Shown: one piece after another, positions 8,530 to 17,752 of the stretch
How positions within the stretch are numbered: position 1 is the first letter of the stretch
Layout: every line of letters begins with the position of its first letter
Assembly: GCF_021502675.1 (NCBI RefSeq)
Contig: NZ_JAKFHA010000028.1
Location: forward strand, 47,088-111,087
Direction of reading: 5' to 3'
Origin: Yinghuangia soli
GTDB taxonomy: Bacteria > Actinomycetota > Actinomycetes > Streptomycetales > Streptomycetaceae
DNA length: 64,000 nt
The notes under the pieces: generated by a model
Seen by the model: only the letters and a program-made list of their open reading frames with translations
The model's database searches: none
Told to the model about the DNA's origin: nothing
Position numbers and translations under genes: made by a program

Positions 8530-10056
8530 GTGCCTGCCACCGCAGCTTCGGCGCCCGCGCGCGCCACCCGCGCTCCCCATCCCGGCGCCCTGATCGGCGC
8601 GCTCTCCTTCGCCGCGATGGTCGGCGCCATGCTCCAGACCCTCGTGGTCCCGGTCCTCGGCGCGATCGGCGCCGACCTGGACGCCGACGCGGGCGCGATC
8701 AGCTGGGTGCTCACCGCCAACCTGCTGGCCGCCGCGGTCATGACGCCGCTGTTCGGGAAGACCGGCGACCTGTACGGCAAGAAGCGCATGCTTCTGGTCG
8801 CGCTCGGCATGATCCTGGCGGGCTCGCTGCTCGCGGCCCTCACGTCCTCGCTGCCGCTGCTGATCGTGGCCCGGGTGCTGCAGGGCGCGTGGGGCGGCCT
8901 GTTCCCCGTGGCGCTCGGGGCGCTGCGCGACGAACTGCCGCCGCACAAGCTCACCGGGGCGATGGCCATGGTGTCCGGCATGATCGGCATCGGCGGCGGC
9001 ATCGGCCTGGTGCTGACCGGCCTGCTCACCAACCACGACGGCGACTACCACCGCGTGTTCTGGGCCGCCGCCATCCTGACCGCGCTCGCCGCGGCCGCCG
9101 TCGCGCTGGTCCTGCCGCGCCGCACCCCGACCGCGACCGGCCGCATCGACTGGACCGGGGCCGCGCTGCTCGGCCTCGCCCTCGTCGCCCTTCTGCTGCC
9201 CGTCTCGCAAGGCAACGCCTGGGGCTGGACGTCCGCCAAGACCCTCGGCCTGTTCGCCCTCGCCGCGCTGCTGTTCGCCGCCTGGGCCACCGCGGAGCGC
9301 CGCATCGCCGACCCGATGATCGACATGAAGGTCTTCGTCAAGCGCACGGTCGCCTTCACCAACATCGCCGGCGTCCTGGTCGGCGTGAACATGTTCGTCG
9401 GCTTCCTGGCCGTCTCGCAGTTCGTGCAGATGCCCGAGAAGGTCGCGGGCTACGGCTTCTCCGCCTCGGTGCTCTCCGCATCCACCGTCTACCTGCTGCC
9501 CGGTGCGCTCTCCGCGATCATCGCCGCACCCGTCGGCGGCATCCTGGTCCGCCGCTTCGGCGGCCGCCACGCGCTTGCCGTCGCCGGGCTGATCAGCCTG
9601 GTCGCGTACACCTTCCTGGTGTTCGCGCACGACAAGAGCTGGCACCTCATCGCCACCGCGGTCGCCGTGCAGTCGTCCGTCGCGATCGCGTACGCCGCGA
9701 TGCCCGCGCTGATCGTCGCCGAGGTCCCGGCCGCCCAGACCGGCATCGCCAACAGCGTCAACGCCATCGCCCGCTCCGTCGGCAGCTCGCTGGCCAGCGC
9801 GGTCGTCACCTCGCTGCTCACCGGCCACCTGATCGCCGGACTGCCGGTCGCCGTCCCCACCGAAGGCGCCTTCACCGCGTCCTTCGCCATCGGCGCGGTC
9901 GCCGGCTTCCTGGTCCTGGTCGTGGCCCTCACCGGCCTCCCGCGCAGCCGCCCCCGCCTGATCGCCGACCACCGCATCGACCCGGCGGACGCGGGGGACG
10001 CAGGGGATGCAGCCGACCGGTCCGAGACTCCGGCGCAGGCTGCCGCCAAGGCCTGA
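8530..10056 (+). CDS. MFS drug exporter, DHA2 (EmrB/QacA, 14-TM) type
   Basis: 508 residues, mostly membrane helices, with 14 predicted segments by eye. The motif-A-like loop GKTGDLYGKKRML follows the second helix, and AISWVLTANLLAAAVMTPLFG is the usual QacA/EmrB helix-1/2 pattern (read as two stretches: AISWVLTANLL, AAAVMTPLFG). It would export hydrophobic drugs or metabolites by proton antiport in the cytoplasmic membrane. Start GTG 8530 follows GAGGA by 9 bases; the open frame extends upstream to 8167 but that part is not protein-like. It is convergent with the MarR gene, so MarR is a possible but not certain regulator; the dyad upstream is unlike the MarR dyad at 10.8 kb. Confidence 0.9.
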   Translation: MPATAASAPARATRAPHPGALIGALSFAAMVGAMLQTLVVPVLGAIGADLDADAGAISWVLTANLLAAAVMTPLFGKTGDLYGKKRMLLVALGMILAGSLLAALTSSLPLLIVARVLQGAWGGLFPVALGALRDELPPHKLTGAMAMVSGMIGIGGGIGLVLTGLLTNHDGDYHRVFWAAAILTALAAAAVALVLPRRTPTATGRIDWTGAALLGLALVALLLPVSQGNAWGWTSAKTLGLFALAALLFAAWATAERRIADPMIDMKVFVKRTVAFTNIAGVLVGVNMFVGFLAVSQFVQMPEKVAGYGFSASVLSASTVYLLPGALSAIIAAPVGGILVRRFGGRHALAVAGLISLVAYTFLVFAHDKSWHLIATAVAVQSSVAIAYAAMPALIVAEVPAAQTGIANSVNAIARSVGSSLASAVVTSLLTGHLIAGLPVAVPTEGAFTASFAIGAVAGFLVLVVALTGLPRSRPRLIADHRIDPADAGDAGDAADRSETPAQAAAKA

Positions 10057-10114
10057 CCTGCAGCGCCTCCCGCAACGCGAGAGGCCGTGGCTTCCGCGGC
10101 CGAGCCCGCGACGC

Positions 10115-10729
10115 CTATCCGGCGTTCGCGGGTTCGGCCGCTGCGGCGTCCGCCGGGTCGGCCGCGGTGCCGGTGCGGCGGGCCAGGGTGGCTTCCATTG
10201 CCTCGGTCAGGTGTTCCAGGAGTTCGGCGAGCGCGGTGCGCCGGGTGTCGTCGAGGCCGCCGAGGACTTCCTGCATCAGGGCGTGGCGGTCGCGGCGGAT
10301 GCGGCCGGCGGCCCGGCGGCCCGTGGTGGTGGCGCGGACGACGACGTAGCGGCGGTCGGCGGCATCGGGCTGCCGTTCCGCGAGGCCCAGCCTGACGAGG
10401 CGCTCGGCGGTACGGCTGGCCGCGCCCTGGTTGATGTCCAGGGCGCGGGCGAACTCGTGCATGTGCCACTCGGGTTGTGCCGCGAGCGTCTCCAGGGCGT
10501 CGACCTGCGCCGGGGTGAGGTCCTTGCCGCCCGCGCGGTACAGGGCGCGGGACAGCTCCGCGTGCGCCGGGCTGCGGGTGAACTGCTGGATGGCGCGGAT
10601 GACGCGGTCGCCCGGGTCCGCCGCGCCGGAAGCGGGGGCAGCCGGGGAGTCCGGAGAGCCCGGGGGGCCGGGGGAGCCGGGGGAGTCCGGGGAAGCCTCG
10701 GCGGTGCCGCGGGAACGACGTTCGACCAT
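10115..10729 (-). CDS. MarR-family transcriptional regulator
   Basis: 204 residues. The winged-helix core (LTPAQVDALETLAA, MHEFARALDINQGAASRTAERLVRLGL, and the wing DAADRRYVVVRAT; pieces of one domain, residues about 70-135) is typical of MarR. The first 40 residues are a Pro/Ser/Gly-rich tail not usual in the family. Start ATG 10729 is chosen because the upstream alternative at 10771 adds residues without MarR character. It is divergent from the amidohydrolase operon and a 37-bp dyad lies between them, so it most likely represses itself and that operon in response to a small, perhaps aromatic, ligand. Confidence 0.87.
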   Translation of the reverse strand: MVERRSRGTAEASPDSPGSPGPPGSPDSPAAPASGAADPGDRVIRAIQQFTRSPAHAELSRALYRAGGKDLTPAQVDALETLAAQPEWHMHEFARALDINQGAASRTAERLVRLGLAERQPDAADRRYVVVRATTTGRRAAGRIRRDRHALMQEVLGGLDDTRRTALAELLEHLTEAMEATLARRTGTAADPADAAAAEPANAG

Positions 10730-10788
10730 GGCTGAACCGTACCGGTCGATCGGCCATCTCCCCGCTCCCATGTGCTGCTTCGTCCCTT

Positions 10789-10825
10789 ATACATGCCTAA
10801 GGCAACTCTTGCCTTGGGCATGTAT
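10789..10825. promoter_or_regulatory. 37-bp near-perfect dyad, probable MarR operator
   Basis: The left arm ATACATGCCTAAGGCAA and right arm TTGCCTTGGGCATGTAT are inverted repeats of 17 bp with one mismatch, separated by CTC. It lies between the divergent marR gene and the amidohydrolase operon, 60 bases from each start. Confidence 0.75.
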
Positions 10826-10885
10826 CAGGGATACGTTGCGGCCGCGGCCCGGCAACGGCACGACCGGGCCGCGTCTGGAGGAGAG

Positions 10886-12583
10886 ATGAGCGCGAACGAC
10901 ATCGCCGTACGCGGCGGCACGGTCGTCGACGGCACCGGCGGGCCCGCGCGCCGCGCCGACGTCGGCATCCGCGGCGGCCGCATCACCGAGATCGCCGAGC
11001 GCGTCGAAGGCGCCCGCGAGATCGACGCGACCGGGCAGCTGGTGGTCCCCGGATTCCTCGACATCCACACCCACTACGACCCGCAGGTCCTGTGGGACGG
11101 CCTGCTCACCCCGTCGTCCTGGCACGGCGTCACCGGCGTGGTGGCCGGCAACTGCGGCTACAGCCTGGCCCCGGCCCGCCCGCAGGACCGCCGCTCGCTG
11201 CTCGGCACCCTGGCCATGGTCGAGGACATGCGCGCCGAGACCCTCGCCGCGGGCGTGGCCTGGGACTTCGAGACCTACCCCGAGTACCTGGACGCGGTCG
11301 CCCGCCGCGGCACCGCGATCCACTTCGGCGGATTCGTCGGGCACACCGCGGTGCGCACCTACGTCATGGGGGAGGCGGCGTACGACCGGCCCGCCACCGG
11401 CGCCGAACTCGACCGCATGCGGGCCGTCGTCGCGGACTCGCTGCGCGGCGGCGCGCTCGGCTTCTCCAGCGACCGGGCCGGCTTCCACCTCGGCGACGGC
11501 GGCCGCCTCGTCCCCTCGATGGTCGCCGAGCAGGCCGAGGTCGAGGCGCTGGCGCAGGTCACCGCCGAGACCGGCCGGGGCATCGTGCACATCGCCACCG
11601 GCGAGAACTACGGCTGGGTCTACGACTTCCAGCGCCGCCTCGGCCGCCCGCTGACCTGGACGTCGATCCTCACCTACCCGGAAGGCACCGCGTCCCGGGC
11701 GCCGTACGCCGCCAAGCTCGCCGACCACCTCGCGGGCCGCCGGGCGGGCGCCGACGTGTGGGCGCAGGTCACCTGCCGGCCCATCACGCAGGAGTTCTCG
11801 GTCGCTGAACCGACCTCGTTCTACTCCCTGCCGGCCTTCGCCGAACTGGTCGCGGTGCCCGTCGCAGACCGCCACCGGGTGTACCGCGACACCGCCTGGC
11901 GGTCCCGGGCCTGGGCCGAATTCACCAGCGGGAAGTGGCTGAACCCGCGCTGGGAGACCATCACCGTCGCGCACTCGCCCGCCCGCCCCGACCTGGTCGG
12001 GCGCTCCGTCACCGCGATCGCCGCGGAGCGCGGCGGCGGCACCGCGTTCGACGTCGTGTGCGACCTGGCCCTGGAGGACCGGCTGGCCTGCCGGTTCACC
12101 GTCACCTTCGCGAACGACGACGTCGAAGGCGTGACCACCCTGCTGCGCGGCGAAGGCTGCCTGATGGGCCTGTCCGACGCGGGCGCGCATGTGAGCCAGA
12201 TCTGCGACGCGGTCATGCCCACCGACTTCCTCTCCCGCTGGGTCCGGGACCGCGACGTGATGCCCGTCGAAGAAGGCGTGCACAAGCTCACCGGCCAGAT
12301 CGCCGGCGTCCTCGGCCTGGACCGCGGACGCCTGCACCCCGGCGCGCACGCCGACCTGGCCGTCCTCGACTATGCGGCGCTGTCGCCCGGCCCGGTCCGC
12401 CGGGTGCGCGACCTCCCCGCGGACGGCGAGCGCCTGATCGCCGACGAGCCCGCCGGCCTGGACCACGTCCTGGTGGCCGGCGTCCCCATCCGCACGCACG
12501 GCCGCCCCGCCACCGCCGGGCTCGACCGCCTGCCCGGCACCATCCTGCGCAGCACCCCCACCCCGGAGGCACACCATGGCTGA
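10886..12583 (+). CDS. Amidohydrolase, N-acyl-D-amino-acid deacylase-like (amidohydrolase_3)
   Basis: 565 residues. The N-terminal beta-sandwich part (IAVRGGTVVDGTG) leads into the metal site VPGFLDIHTHYDPQVLWDG with the HxH of the amidohydrolase superfamily; GNCGYSLAP and SDAGAHVSQICDA are further family signatures, the latter carrying the late catalytic Asp. Family members hydrolyse N-acyl-D-amino acids or related amides. The start ATG 10886 follows GGAGGAGA. The 3' end overlaps the next gene by 8 bases, so both are co-translated and probably act on one substrate. Regulation by the adjacent MarR is likely. Confidence 0.85.
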   Translation: MSANDIAVRGGTVVDGTGGPARRADVGIRGGRITEIAERVEGAREIDATGQLVVPGFLDIHTHYDPQVLWDGLLTPSSWHGVTGVVAGNCGYSLAPARPQDRRSLLGTLAMVEDMRAETLAAGVAWDFETYPEYLDAVARRGTAIHFGGFVGHTAVRTYVMGEAAYDRPATGAELDRMRAVVADSLRGGALGFSSDRAGFHLGDGGRLVPSMVAEQAEVEALAQVTAETGRGIVHIATGENYGWVYDFQRRLGRPLTWTSILTYPEGTASRAPYAAKLADHLAGRRAGADVWAQVTCRPITQEFSVAEPTSFYSLPAFAELVAVPVADRHRVYRDTAWRSRAWAEFTSGKWLNPRWETITVAHSPARPDLVGRSVTAIAAERGGGTAFDVVCDLALEDRLACRFTVTFANDDVEGVTTLLRGEGCLMGLSDAGAHVSQICDAVMPTDFLSRWVRDRDVMPVEEGVHKLTGQIAGVLGLDRGRLHPGAHADLAVLDYAALSPGPVRRVRDLPADGERLIADEPAGLDHVLVAGVPIRTHGRPATAGLDRLPGTILRSTPTPEAHHG

Positions 12584-13787
12584 CCTGCTCGAACGCATTC
12601 TGGCCTATGCCGGACCGAAGGGCGAGCTGGTACGCCGAGGCGACGTCCCGCAGCGCGGCGGCCGCTACCGCATCATCTCCGTCGACGACCACCTCATCGA
12701 GACGCCCGACCTGTTCCGCGACCGCATGCCGGCCAGGCTGCGCGACCGCGCCCCGCACCTCGAACGCGACGGGCACGGCAACGACTGGTGGGTCTTCGAG
12801 GACGAACGCGTCCCGCTCCTCGGCTCCGACGCGCTCCGCGGCTGGGAGCAGGGCAAGGGCTACCTCGGGCCTGTCCACTTCGACGAACTGCACCCCGCGG
12901 TGTACGACGCCGACGAGCGCGTCCGGCACATGGACGCCGCCGGCATCGCCGCCCAGCTCAATTTCCCCTCCGCGCCGTTCGGCTTCGCGGGCCGCCGCTT
13001 CGCGGCCATGAAGGACCGCGACCTGGGCCTGGCGTCCGTACGCGCGTACAACGACTGGCTGCTGGACGCCTGGGTGCGGCCGTACCCCGAGCGGTTCATC
13101 GCCTGCCAGCTGCCCTGGCTAGGCGACCCGGACCTGGCCGCCGACGAGATCCGCCGCAACGCAGCGCGCGGCTTCACCGCGGTGTCGTTCACCGAGAATC
13201 CCGAGCGGCTCGGCCTCCCGTCCCTCTACAGCCAGGACTGGGACCCCTTCTTCCGGGCCTGCGAGGAGACCGGGACGGTCGTCAACCTGCACGTGGGGTC
13301 GTCCTCCGAGACCCTCGTGCCGTCCCGCGACTCCACCGCGGCCGTGCTCGGCGTGCTGTTCCCGGTCAATGCGATGGCGGCGGCCGCCGACTGGCTCTTC
13401 GCGCGCATCCCGGTGCGCTTCCCGGAGATCCGCATCGCGCTGTCGGAAGGCGGCATCGGCTGGGTGCCGATGTTCATCGACCGCATCGAGTTCATGGGCC
13501 GCGACCTGGACTACAGCGCCGACTTCGGCCCGCTCTCCCCGATCGACTGCCTGCGCCGCAACTTCTGGTTCACCGTCCTGTCCGACCCCGCGACCATGCA
13601 GCTCCGGCACCTCGTCGGCGTCGACCGCATCATGGTCGAGACCGACTACCCGCACCCCGACTCGACCTGGCCGGACAGCCAGGAGATCCTGGCCCGCCAA
13701 TTCGCCGGCGTCCCGGACGACGAAGTCGAGTCCATGACCTTCCGCAACGCCGCCGCCCTGTACCGCCACCCGCTCCCCGAGGCCTGA
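12576..13787 (+). CDS. Amidohydrolase_2 family metal-dependent hydrolase
   Basis: 403 residues, TIM-barrel family 2 (COG2159 type). SVDDHLIETPDLF near residue 30 takes the place of the canonical HxH (here DxH), AGIAAQLNFPSAPFGFAGRR follows, and a late METDYPHPDSTWP supplies the metal-binding Asp/His region. Such enzymes are decarboxylases or hydrolases in aromatic and related catabolism and are common next to deacylase-like amidohydrolases in actinobacteria. It starts inside the previous gene (ATG 12576) with CCGGAGG in front, so it is the second gene of the same operon. Confidence 0.85.
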   Translation: MADLLERILAYAGPKGELVRRGDVPQRGGRYRIISVDDHLIETPDLFRDRMPARLRDRAPHLERDGHGNDWWVFEDERVPLLGSDALRGWEQGKGYLGPVHFDELHPAVYDADERVRHMDAAGIAAQLNFPSAPFGFAGRRFAAMKDRDLGLASVRAYNDWLLDAWVRPYPERFIACQLPWLGDPDLAADEIRRNAARGFTAVSFTENPERLGLPSLYSQDWDPFFRACEETGTVVNLHVGSSSETLVPSRDSTAAVLGVLFPVNAMAAAADWLFARIPVRFPEIRIALSEGGIGWVPMFIDRIEFMGRDLDYSADFGPLSPIDCLRRNFWFTVLSDPATMQLRHLVGVDRIMVETDYPHPDSTWPDSQEILARQFAGVPDDEVESMTFRNAAALYRHPLPEA

Positions 13788-13924
13788 CCCGCCCGCCCGC
13801 GGGCCCGCGCCCGGCTTGCGTCCGGCCTGCGCCCGGGCCCGCGAGCGGTTACGGGGATGATCCGTCCGTGTGGTTCCCGGTACCCTCGGGGGGACATCCC
13901 CCAGGAAGCGAAGGGTCATCGACC

Positions 13925-14620
13925 GTGGAAACACGCACGCCGCTCGCGACGATCGTGGTCGCGGTCGACGGTCCGTCCGGCTCCGGCAAGTCCAGCGTCT
14001 CACGCGCCGTCGCGCAGCGGCTCGGGCTGCGCTACCTCGACACCGGCGCCATGTACCGCGCCGTGACGTGGTGGATGCTGCACAACCAGGTCGACGTGCA
14101 CGACGCGGCAGCCGTCGCGGCCGCCGCCGACAAGCCGGAGCTGGTCTCCGGCACCGACCCGGCCGGGCCGACCATCACGGTCGACGGCATCGACGTCGCC
14201 GGGCCGATCCGCGGCGCCGAGGTCACCGGCGCGGTCAGCGCGGTCAGCGCGGTCCCCGAGATCCGCACCCGCCTGGTCGCGCTGCAGCGCGCGGCCATCG
14301 GGGCCGGCGGGATCGTCGTCGAGGGCCGCGACATCGGCACCGTCGTCGCGCCGGACGCCGCGCTCAAGGTCTACCTGACCGCCTCCGAGGCGGCCCGCGC
14401 CGCGCGCCGCAACGCGGAGAGCGACGACCCGGCGGCCAGCGTCACCGCGACCCAGGCCGACCTGGCCCGCCGCGACGCGCTCGACTCGGGCCGGGCCACC
14501 GCGCCGCTGAGCATGCCCGCCGACGGCGTGCTCGTGGACACCACCGAGATGGACCGCGACCAGGTCGTCGAGCACCTGCTCGCCCTGGTCGGGACCCGCG
14601 CCGAGGACGCGGTGCGGTGA
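13925..14620 (+). CDS. cmk: Cytidylate kinase
   Basis: 231 residues, complete. It phosphorylates CMP/dCMP with ATP. The P-loop GPSGSGKSSVSRAVA (residues about 18-32), the substrate motif YLDTGAMYRAVTW and the VEGRDIGTVVAPDA loop are diagnostic. Start GTG 13925 follows GAAGGG by about 10 bases. It is the first gene of cmk-plsC-der and its TGA overlaps the next start (GTGA), meaning translational coupling. Confidence 0.97.
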   Translation: METRTPLATIVVAVDGPSGSGKSSVSRAVAQRLGLRYLDTGAMYRAVTWWMLHNQVDVHDAAAVAAAADKPELVSGTDPAGPTITVDGIDVAGPIRGAEVTGAVSAVSAVPEIRTRLVALQRAAIGAGGIVVEGRDIGTVVAPDAALKVYLTASEAARAARRNAESDDPAASVTATQADLARRDALDSGRATAPLSMPADGVLVDTTEMDRDQVVEHLLALVGTRAEDAVR

Positions 14621-15348
14621 GCCTGATCCCCGGACCGCGGCGCACCGGCGAGGGCGGCCGTACGCGCTGGCCCGTCCCCACCGACATCACCAAGCCGCCG
14701 CTGTCCGCCGCCGCGCACCGCATCGGCATCCCGCTGCTGCGCTCGTTCTGGCGGATCCGCTCGCTGGGCACCCACCACGTGCCGCTCGGCGGCCCGGTCA
14801 TCCTGGCCGGCAACCACACCAACTTCGCGGACGGCCCGCTGCTGTACGCGTTCTGCCCGCGCCCGGTGCACTTCTGGGTCAAGCAGGAGATGTTCACCGG
14901 CATCATGGACCCGGTGCTGCGCGGCATCGGGCACATCCCGGTGCACCGCGGCAGCGCGGACCGCGGCATGATCATGGACTCGCTCACCGTGCTCCGGGCC
15001 GGCAACTGCCTGGGCGTCTTCCCCGAGGGGACGCGCGGCGCGGGCGACTTCGGCGAGGTGCACAACGGGCTGGCCTACCTGGCCATGCGCTCCGGGGCGC
15101 CGATCGTGCCGGTCGCGTGCCTGGGCACCGGGGAACGCGGCGCGTCCATCGCCGCGCTGCCGTCGTGGCGGGCGAAAATCGACGTCGTGTACGGCAAGCC
15201 GTTCCTGCCCGCGCCGGACACCGGAAAGCGCTCGCGGCGCGCGGTGACCGACGCGTCGGAACGCATCGTCGAGCGATTGACCGCACACTTGCACGAGGCC
15301 GAGCGTCTGACCGGCCGGAGCGCGGCACCCGCCGCCGTCCCGGCCTGA
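14617..15348 (+). CDS. plsC: 1-acyl-sn-glycerol-3-phosphate acyltransferase (PlsC family)
   Basis: 243 residues. It carries the acyltransferase HX4D motif (GNHTNFADG) and the glycerol-phosphate binding motif FPEGTRG, in the right order and spacing. It transfers an acyl group in phospholipid synthesis at the membrane face. It begins at GTG overlapping the cmk stop and is followed 46 bases later by der. This arrangement is conserved in actinomycetes. Confidence 0.92.
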   Translation: MSLIPGPRRTGEGGRTRWPVPTDITKPPLSAAAHRIGIPLLRSFWRIRSLGTHHVPLGGPVILAGNHTNFADGPLLYAFCPRPVHFWVKQEMFTGIMDPVLRGIGHIPVHRGSADRGMIMDSLTVLRAGNCLGVFPEGTRGAGDFGEVHNGLAYLAMRSGAPIVPVACLGTGERGASIAALPSWRAKIDVVYGKPFLPAPDTGKRSRRAVTDASERIVERLTAHLHEAERLTGRSAAPAAVPA

Positions 15349-15394
15349 GCGACGCCCGGCCTGCAGAACACCACCGATCACGAGGACGCCACCC

Positions 15395-16879
15395 ATGCAG
15401 CACGACGCCGGTTCCGGCGCATCCGCCGACGAGTACTCCGGGGTCATGGACCCCGAGGCGTGGGAGGCCGACTACGACCCCGACGAGTGGGTGGACGCCG
15501 GCGGCGACCTGCTCGGCGGCGGCGAGGAAGAGGCCGAGGCGCACACCGCCATGCCGGTCCTCGCCGTCGTGGGCCGCCCCAACGTCGGCAAGTCGACGCT
15601 CGTCAACCGCATCATCGGCCGCCGCCAGGCGGTCGTCGAGGACACCCCGGGCGTCACCCGCGACCGGGTGAAGTACGACGCCGACTGGAACGGGCGCCGC
15701 TTCACCGTGGTCGACACCGGCGGCTGGGAGAAGGACGTCGCGGGCATCGACCTGTCGGTCGCCCTGCAGGCCGAGTACGCCATCGACAACGCCGACGCGA
15801 TCCTCTTCGTGGTCGACGCCACGGTCGGTTCGACCGACACCGACGAGGCCGTCGTCAAGCTGCTGCGCCGGGCCGGCAAGCCCGTCGTGCTGGCCGCCAA
15901 CAAGGTCGACAACATGGCGCAGGAGGCCGACGCCGCCTCGCTGTGGTCGCTCGGCCTGGGCCAGCCGTACCCGGTCTCCGCGGTGCACGGCCGCGGCTCC
16001 GGCGACCTGCTCGACGCGGTCTTGGAGGCGCTGCCCGAGGCCCCCGCGCAGCGGTACGGCATCGGCATCGGCGGTCCCCGCCGCGTCGCGCTGCTCGGCC
16101 GGCCGAACGTCGGCAAGTCCTCGATGCTCAACAAGCTCGCGGGCGAGAACCGCGTGGTCGTCGACCCGCTGGCCGGCACCACCCGCGACCCGGTCGACGA
16201 GATGATCGAACTGGGCGGCAAGACCTGGAAGTTCGTGGACACCGCGGGTATCCGCCGGCGCGTCCACCTCACCCAGGGCGCGGACTTCTACGCCTCGCTG
16301 CGCACCACCGCGGCGCTGGAGAAGGCCGAGGTCGCGGTCATCCTGATCGACGCGAGCGAGCGGCTCGCCGAGCAGGACACCCGCATCATCTCGCTGGCCG
16401 TGGAGTCCGGCCGCGCGATCGTCATCGCGTACAACAAGTGGGACCTGCTGGACGAGGAGCGCCGCTACTACCTGGAGCGCGAGATCGAGCAGGACCTCGT
16501 GCAGGTGCAGTGGGCGCCGCGGGTGAACGTCTCGGCGAAGACCGGGCGGCACATGGAGAAGCTGGTGCCCGCCATCGAGACCGCGCTGGACAGCTGGGAG
16601 CAGCGCGTCCCGACCGGCCGGCTCAACGCGTTCCTCGGCCAGATCGTCGCGGCCCACCCGCACCCGGTCCGCGGCGGCAAGCAGCCGCGCATCCTGTTCG
16701 GCACCCAGGCCGGCACCAAGCCGCCGCGCTTCGTGCTGTTCACCTCGGGCTTCCTGGAGGCGGGCTACCGCCGGTTCGTCGAGCGCCGGCTGCGCGAGGA
16801 GTTCGGCTTCCCGGGCACCCCGATCGAGATCCGCATGAAGGTCCGCGAGAAGCGGTCCCGCAAGCCCGGCAAGAAGTAA
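15395..16879 (+). CDS. der: Ribosome biogenesis GTPase Der (EngA)
   Basis: 494 residues with two consecutive GTPase domains: G1 [12 protein letters not shown] then G3 DTGGW and G4 NKVD in the first, and [17 protein letters not shown] and NKWD in the second, followed by the C-terminal KH-like domain ending in basic residues ([11 protein letters not shown]). It acts in 50S subunit maturation. An acidic N-terminal extension of about 55 residues ([21 protein letters not shown]) precedes the first G domain, as in other actinobacteria. Confidence 0.97.
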   Translation: MQHDAGSGASADEYSGVMDPEAWEADYDPDEWVDAGGDLLGGGEEEAEAHTAMPVLAVVGRPNVGKSTLVNRIIGRRQAVVEDTPGVTRDRVKYDADWNGRRFTVVDTGGWEKDVAGIDLSVALQAEYAIDNADAILFVVDATVGSTDTDEAVVKLLRRAGKPVVLAANKVDNMAQEADAASLWSLGLGQPYPVSAVHGRGSGDLLDAVLEALPEAPAQRYGIGIGGPRRVALLGRPNVGKSSMLNKLAGENRVVVDPLAGTTRDPVDEMIELGGKTWKFVDTAGIRRRVHLTQGADFYASLRTTAALEKAEVAVILIDASERLAEQDTRIISLAVESGRAIVIAYNKWDLLDEERRYYLEREIEQDLVQVQWAPRVNVSAKTGRHMEKLVPAIETALDSWEQRVPTGRLNAFLGQIVAAHPHPVRGGKQPRILFGTQAGTKPPRFVLFTSGFLEAGYRRFVERRLREEFGFPGTPIEIRMKVREKRSRKPGKK

Positions 16880-16925
16880 GGCCGGCAGGCGAAGCCTGTA
16901 CCCGCGGTCCTCGGTCCGCGGACGC

Positions 16926-16964
16926 GTGAGGCCCGGCACCCCGTCCAGGGGTCCCGGGCCTCAC
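16926..16964. terminator. Bidirectional hairpin terminator after der
   Basis: GTGAGGCCCGG pairs with CCGGGCCTCAC, and an inner ACCCC/GGGGT stem extends it. It separates der from the convergent gene ending at 17010. Confidence 0.75.
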
Positions 16965-17009
16965 CCGTGTCCGCGCGGCAGCGCGGCGCCCGGCGCACGT
17001 GCCGGTCCG

Positions 17010-17603
17010 TCACAGCGGCATCTGCTGCGGCGCCTGGAAGCCGGCCACCGGCATGAGCGCCAACTCGGAGCGCACCGCTGCGGACTGCGCGTGCGCCTGC
17101 GGCTGCGCGTGGCGCGCGGTACGGGCGTACGGGTCGTAGCCGCCGAGCTGCTGCGGGTGGCTCTGCACGTTCCCGGGCGGCGGGGTGTCCATCTGGTAGT
17201 GCACGGGCGGCGGCGTGTGCGGCTGCGGCGCGGCCTGCGGGCCGGCGTGCGCGTAGCCGCCGGTGCCGCCCTGCGGCATTGCCTCGTAGCCGCCCGTGCC
17301 GCCGGGCGCACCCGGGGCCGGGTAACCGCTCGGACCTGCGTACGCCTGCGGGTATCCCGGATCGGGCCGGAAGGCCGGGACCGGCATCGGTGCGGACATC
17401 CCGTAGCCCCCCGGGGCGTACCCGGTCAGGCCGTTCGCCGCCGCGCCGAAGCCTTCCCCGTAGCGGTCCCCGGGCACCGCCCGGAACATCCGCTGCCACT
17501 CTTCCATCAGTTTGTCGAAGATCGGTGTGCCCGTTTGCGCCGCTGCCGCGGCGGCGAAGGGGCCGGAGGTGTTGGGGGAGACGGAATCGTCGAAGCTGTA
17601 CAC
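17010..17603 (-). CDS. Hypothetical Pro/Gly/Gln-rich protein
   Basis: About 197 residues. After a short N-terminus (YSFDDSVSPNTSGPF) comes one conserved-looking helix, TGTPIFDKLMEEWQRMFRAV, then a long low-complexity region with GGYxx and PxxP patterns (GYAPGGYGM, PGGTGGYEAMPQGGTGGY). No signal peptide or membrane segment. The start is uncertain; GTG 17603 is used. I do not recognise the family. It may be the last gene of a minus-strand unit with bioA. Confidence 0.6.
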   Translation of the reverse strand: MYSFDDSVSPNTSGPFAAAAAAQTGTPIFDKLMEEWQRMFRAVPGDRYGEGFGAAANGLTGYAPGGYGMSAPMPVPAFRPDPGYPQAYAGPSGYPAPGAPGGTGGYEAMPQGGTGGYAHAGPQAAPQPHTPPPVHYQMDTPPPGNVQSHPQQLGGYDPYARTARHAQPQAHAQSAAVRSELALMPVAGFQAPQQMPL

Positions 17604-17752
17604 GAATGGTCCAACGACGGACGTCCCCTGGCGATGCGCTCGATTACCCGCGATTACCCGTCCAAGCCGGAAATTTGACCCGAATACCCCGGGCGGTGCC
17701 GCCCGGGGTATTCGCGGACTCAGGCCGTGTCCGCCGGTGCGCGGGGCGGGCG

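Noticed and set aside
6217..9972. 1251-residue open frame on the minus strand
   Set aside because: A GC-rich shadow of the plus-strand WxL-like and exporter genes: Arg/Gly/Ala/Asp-heavy, no motif, no ribosome site.
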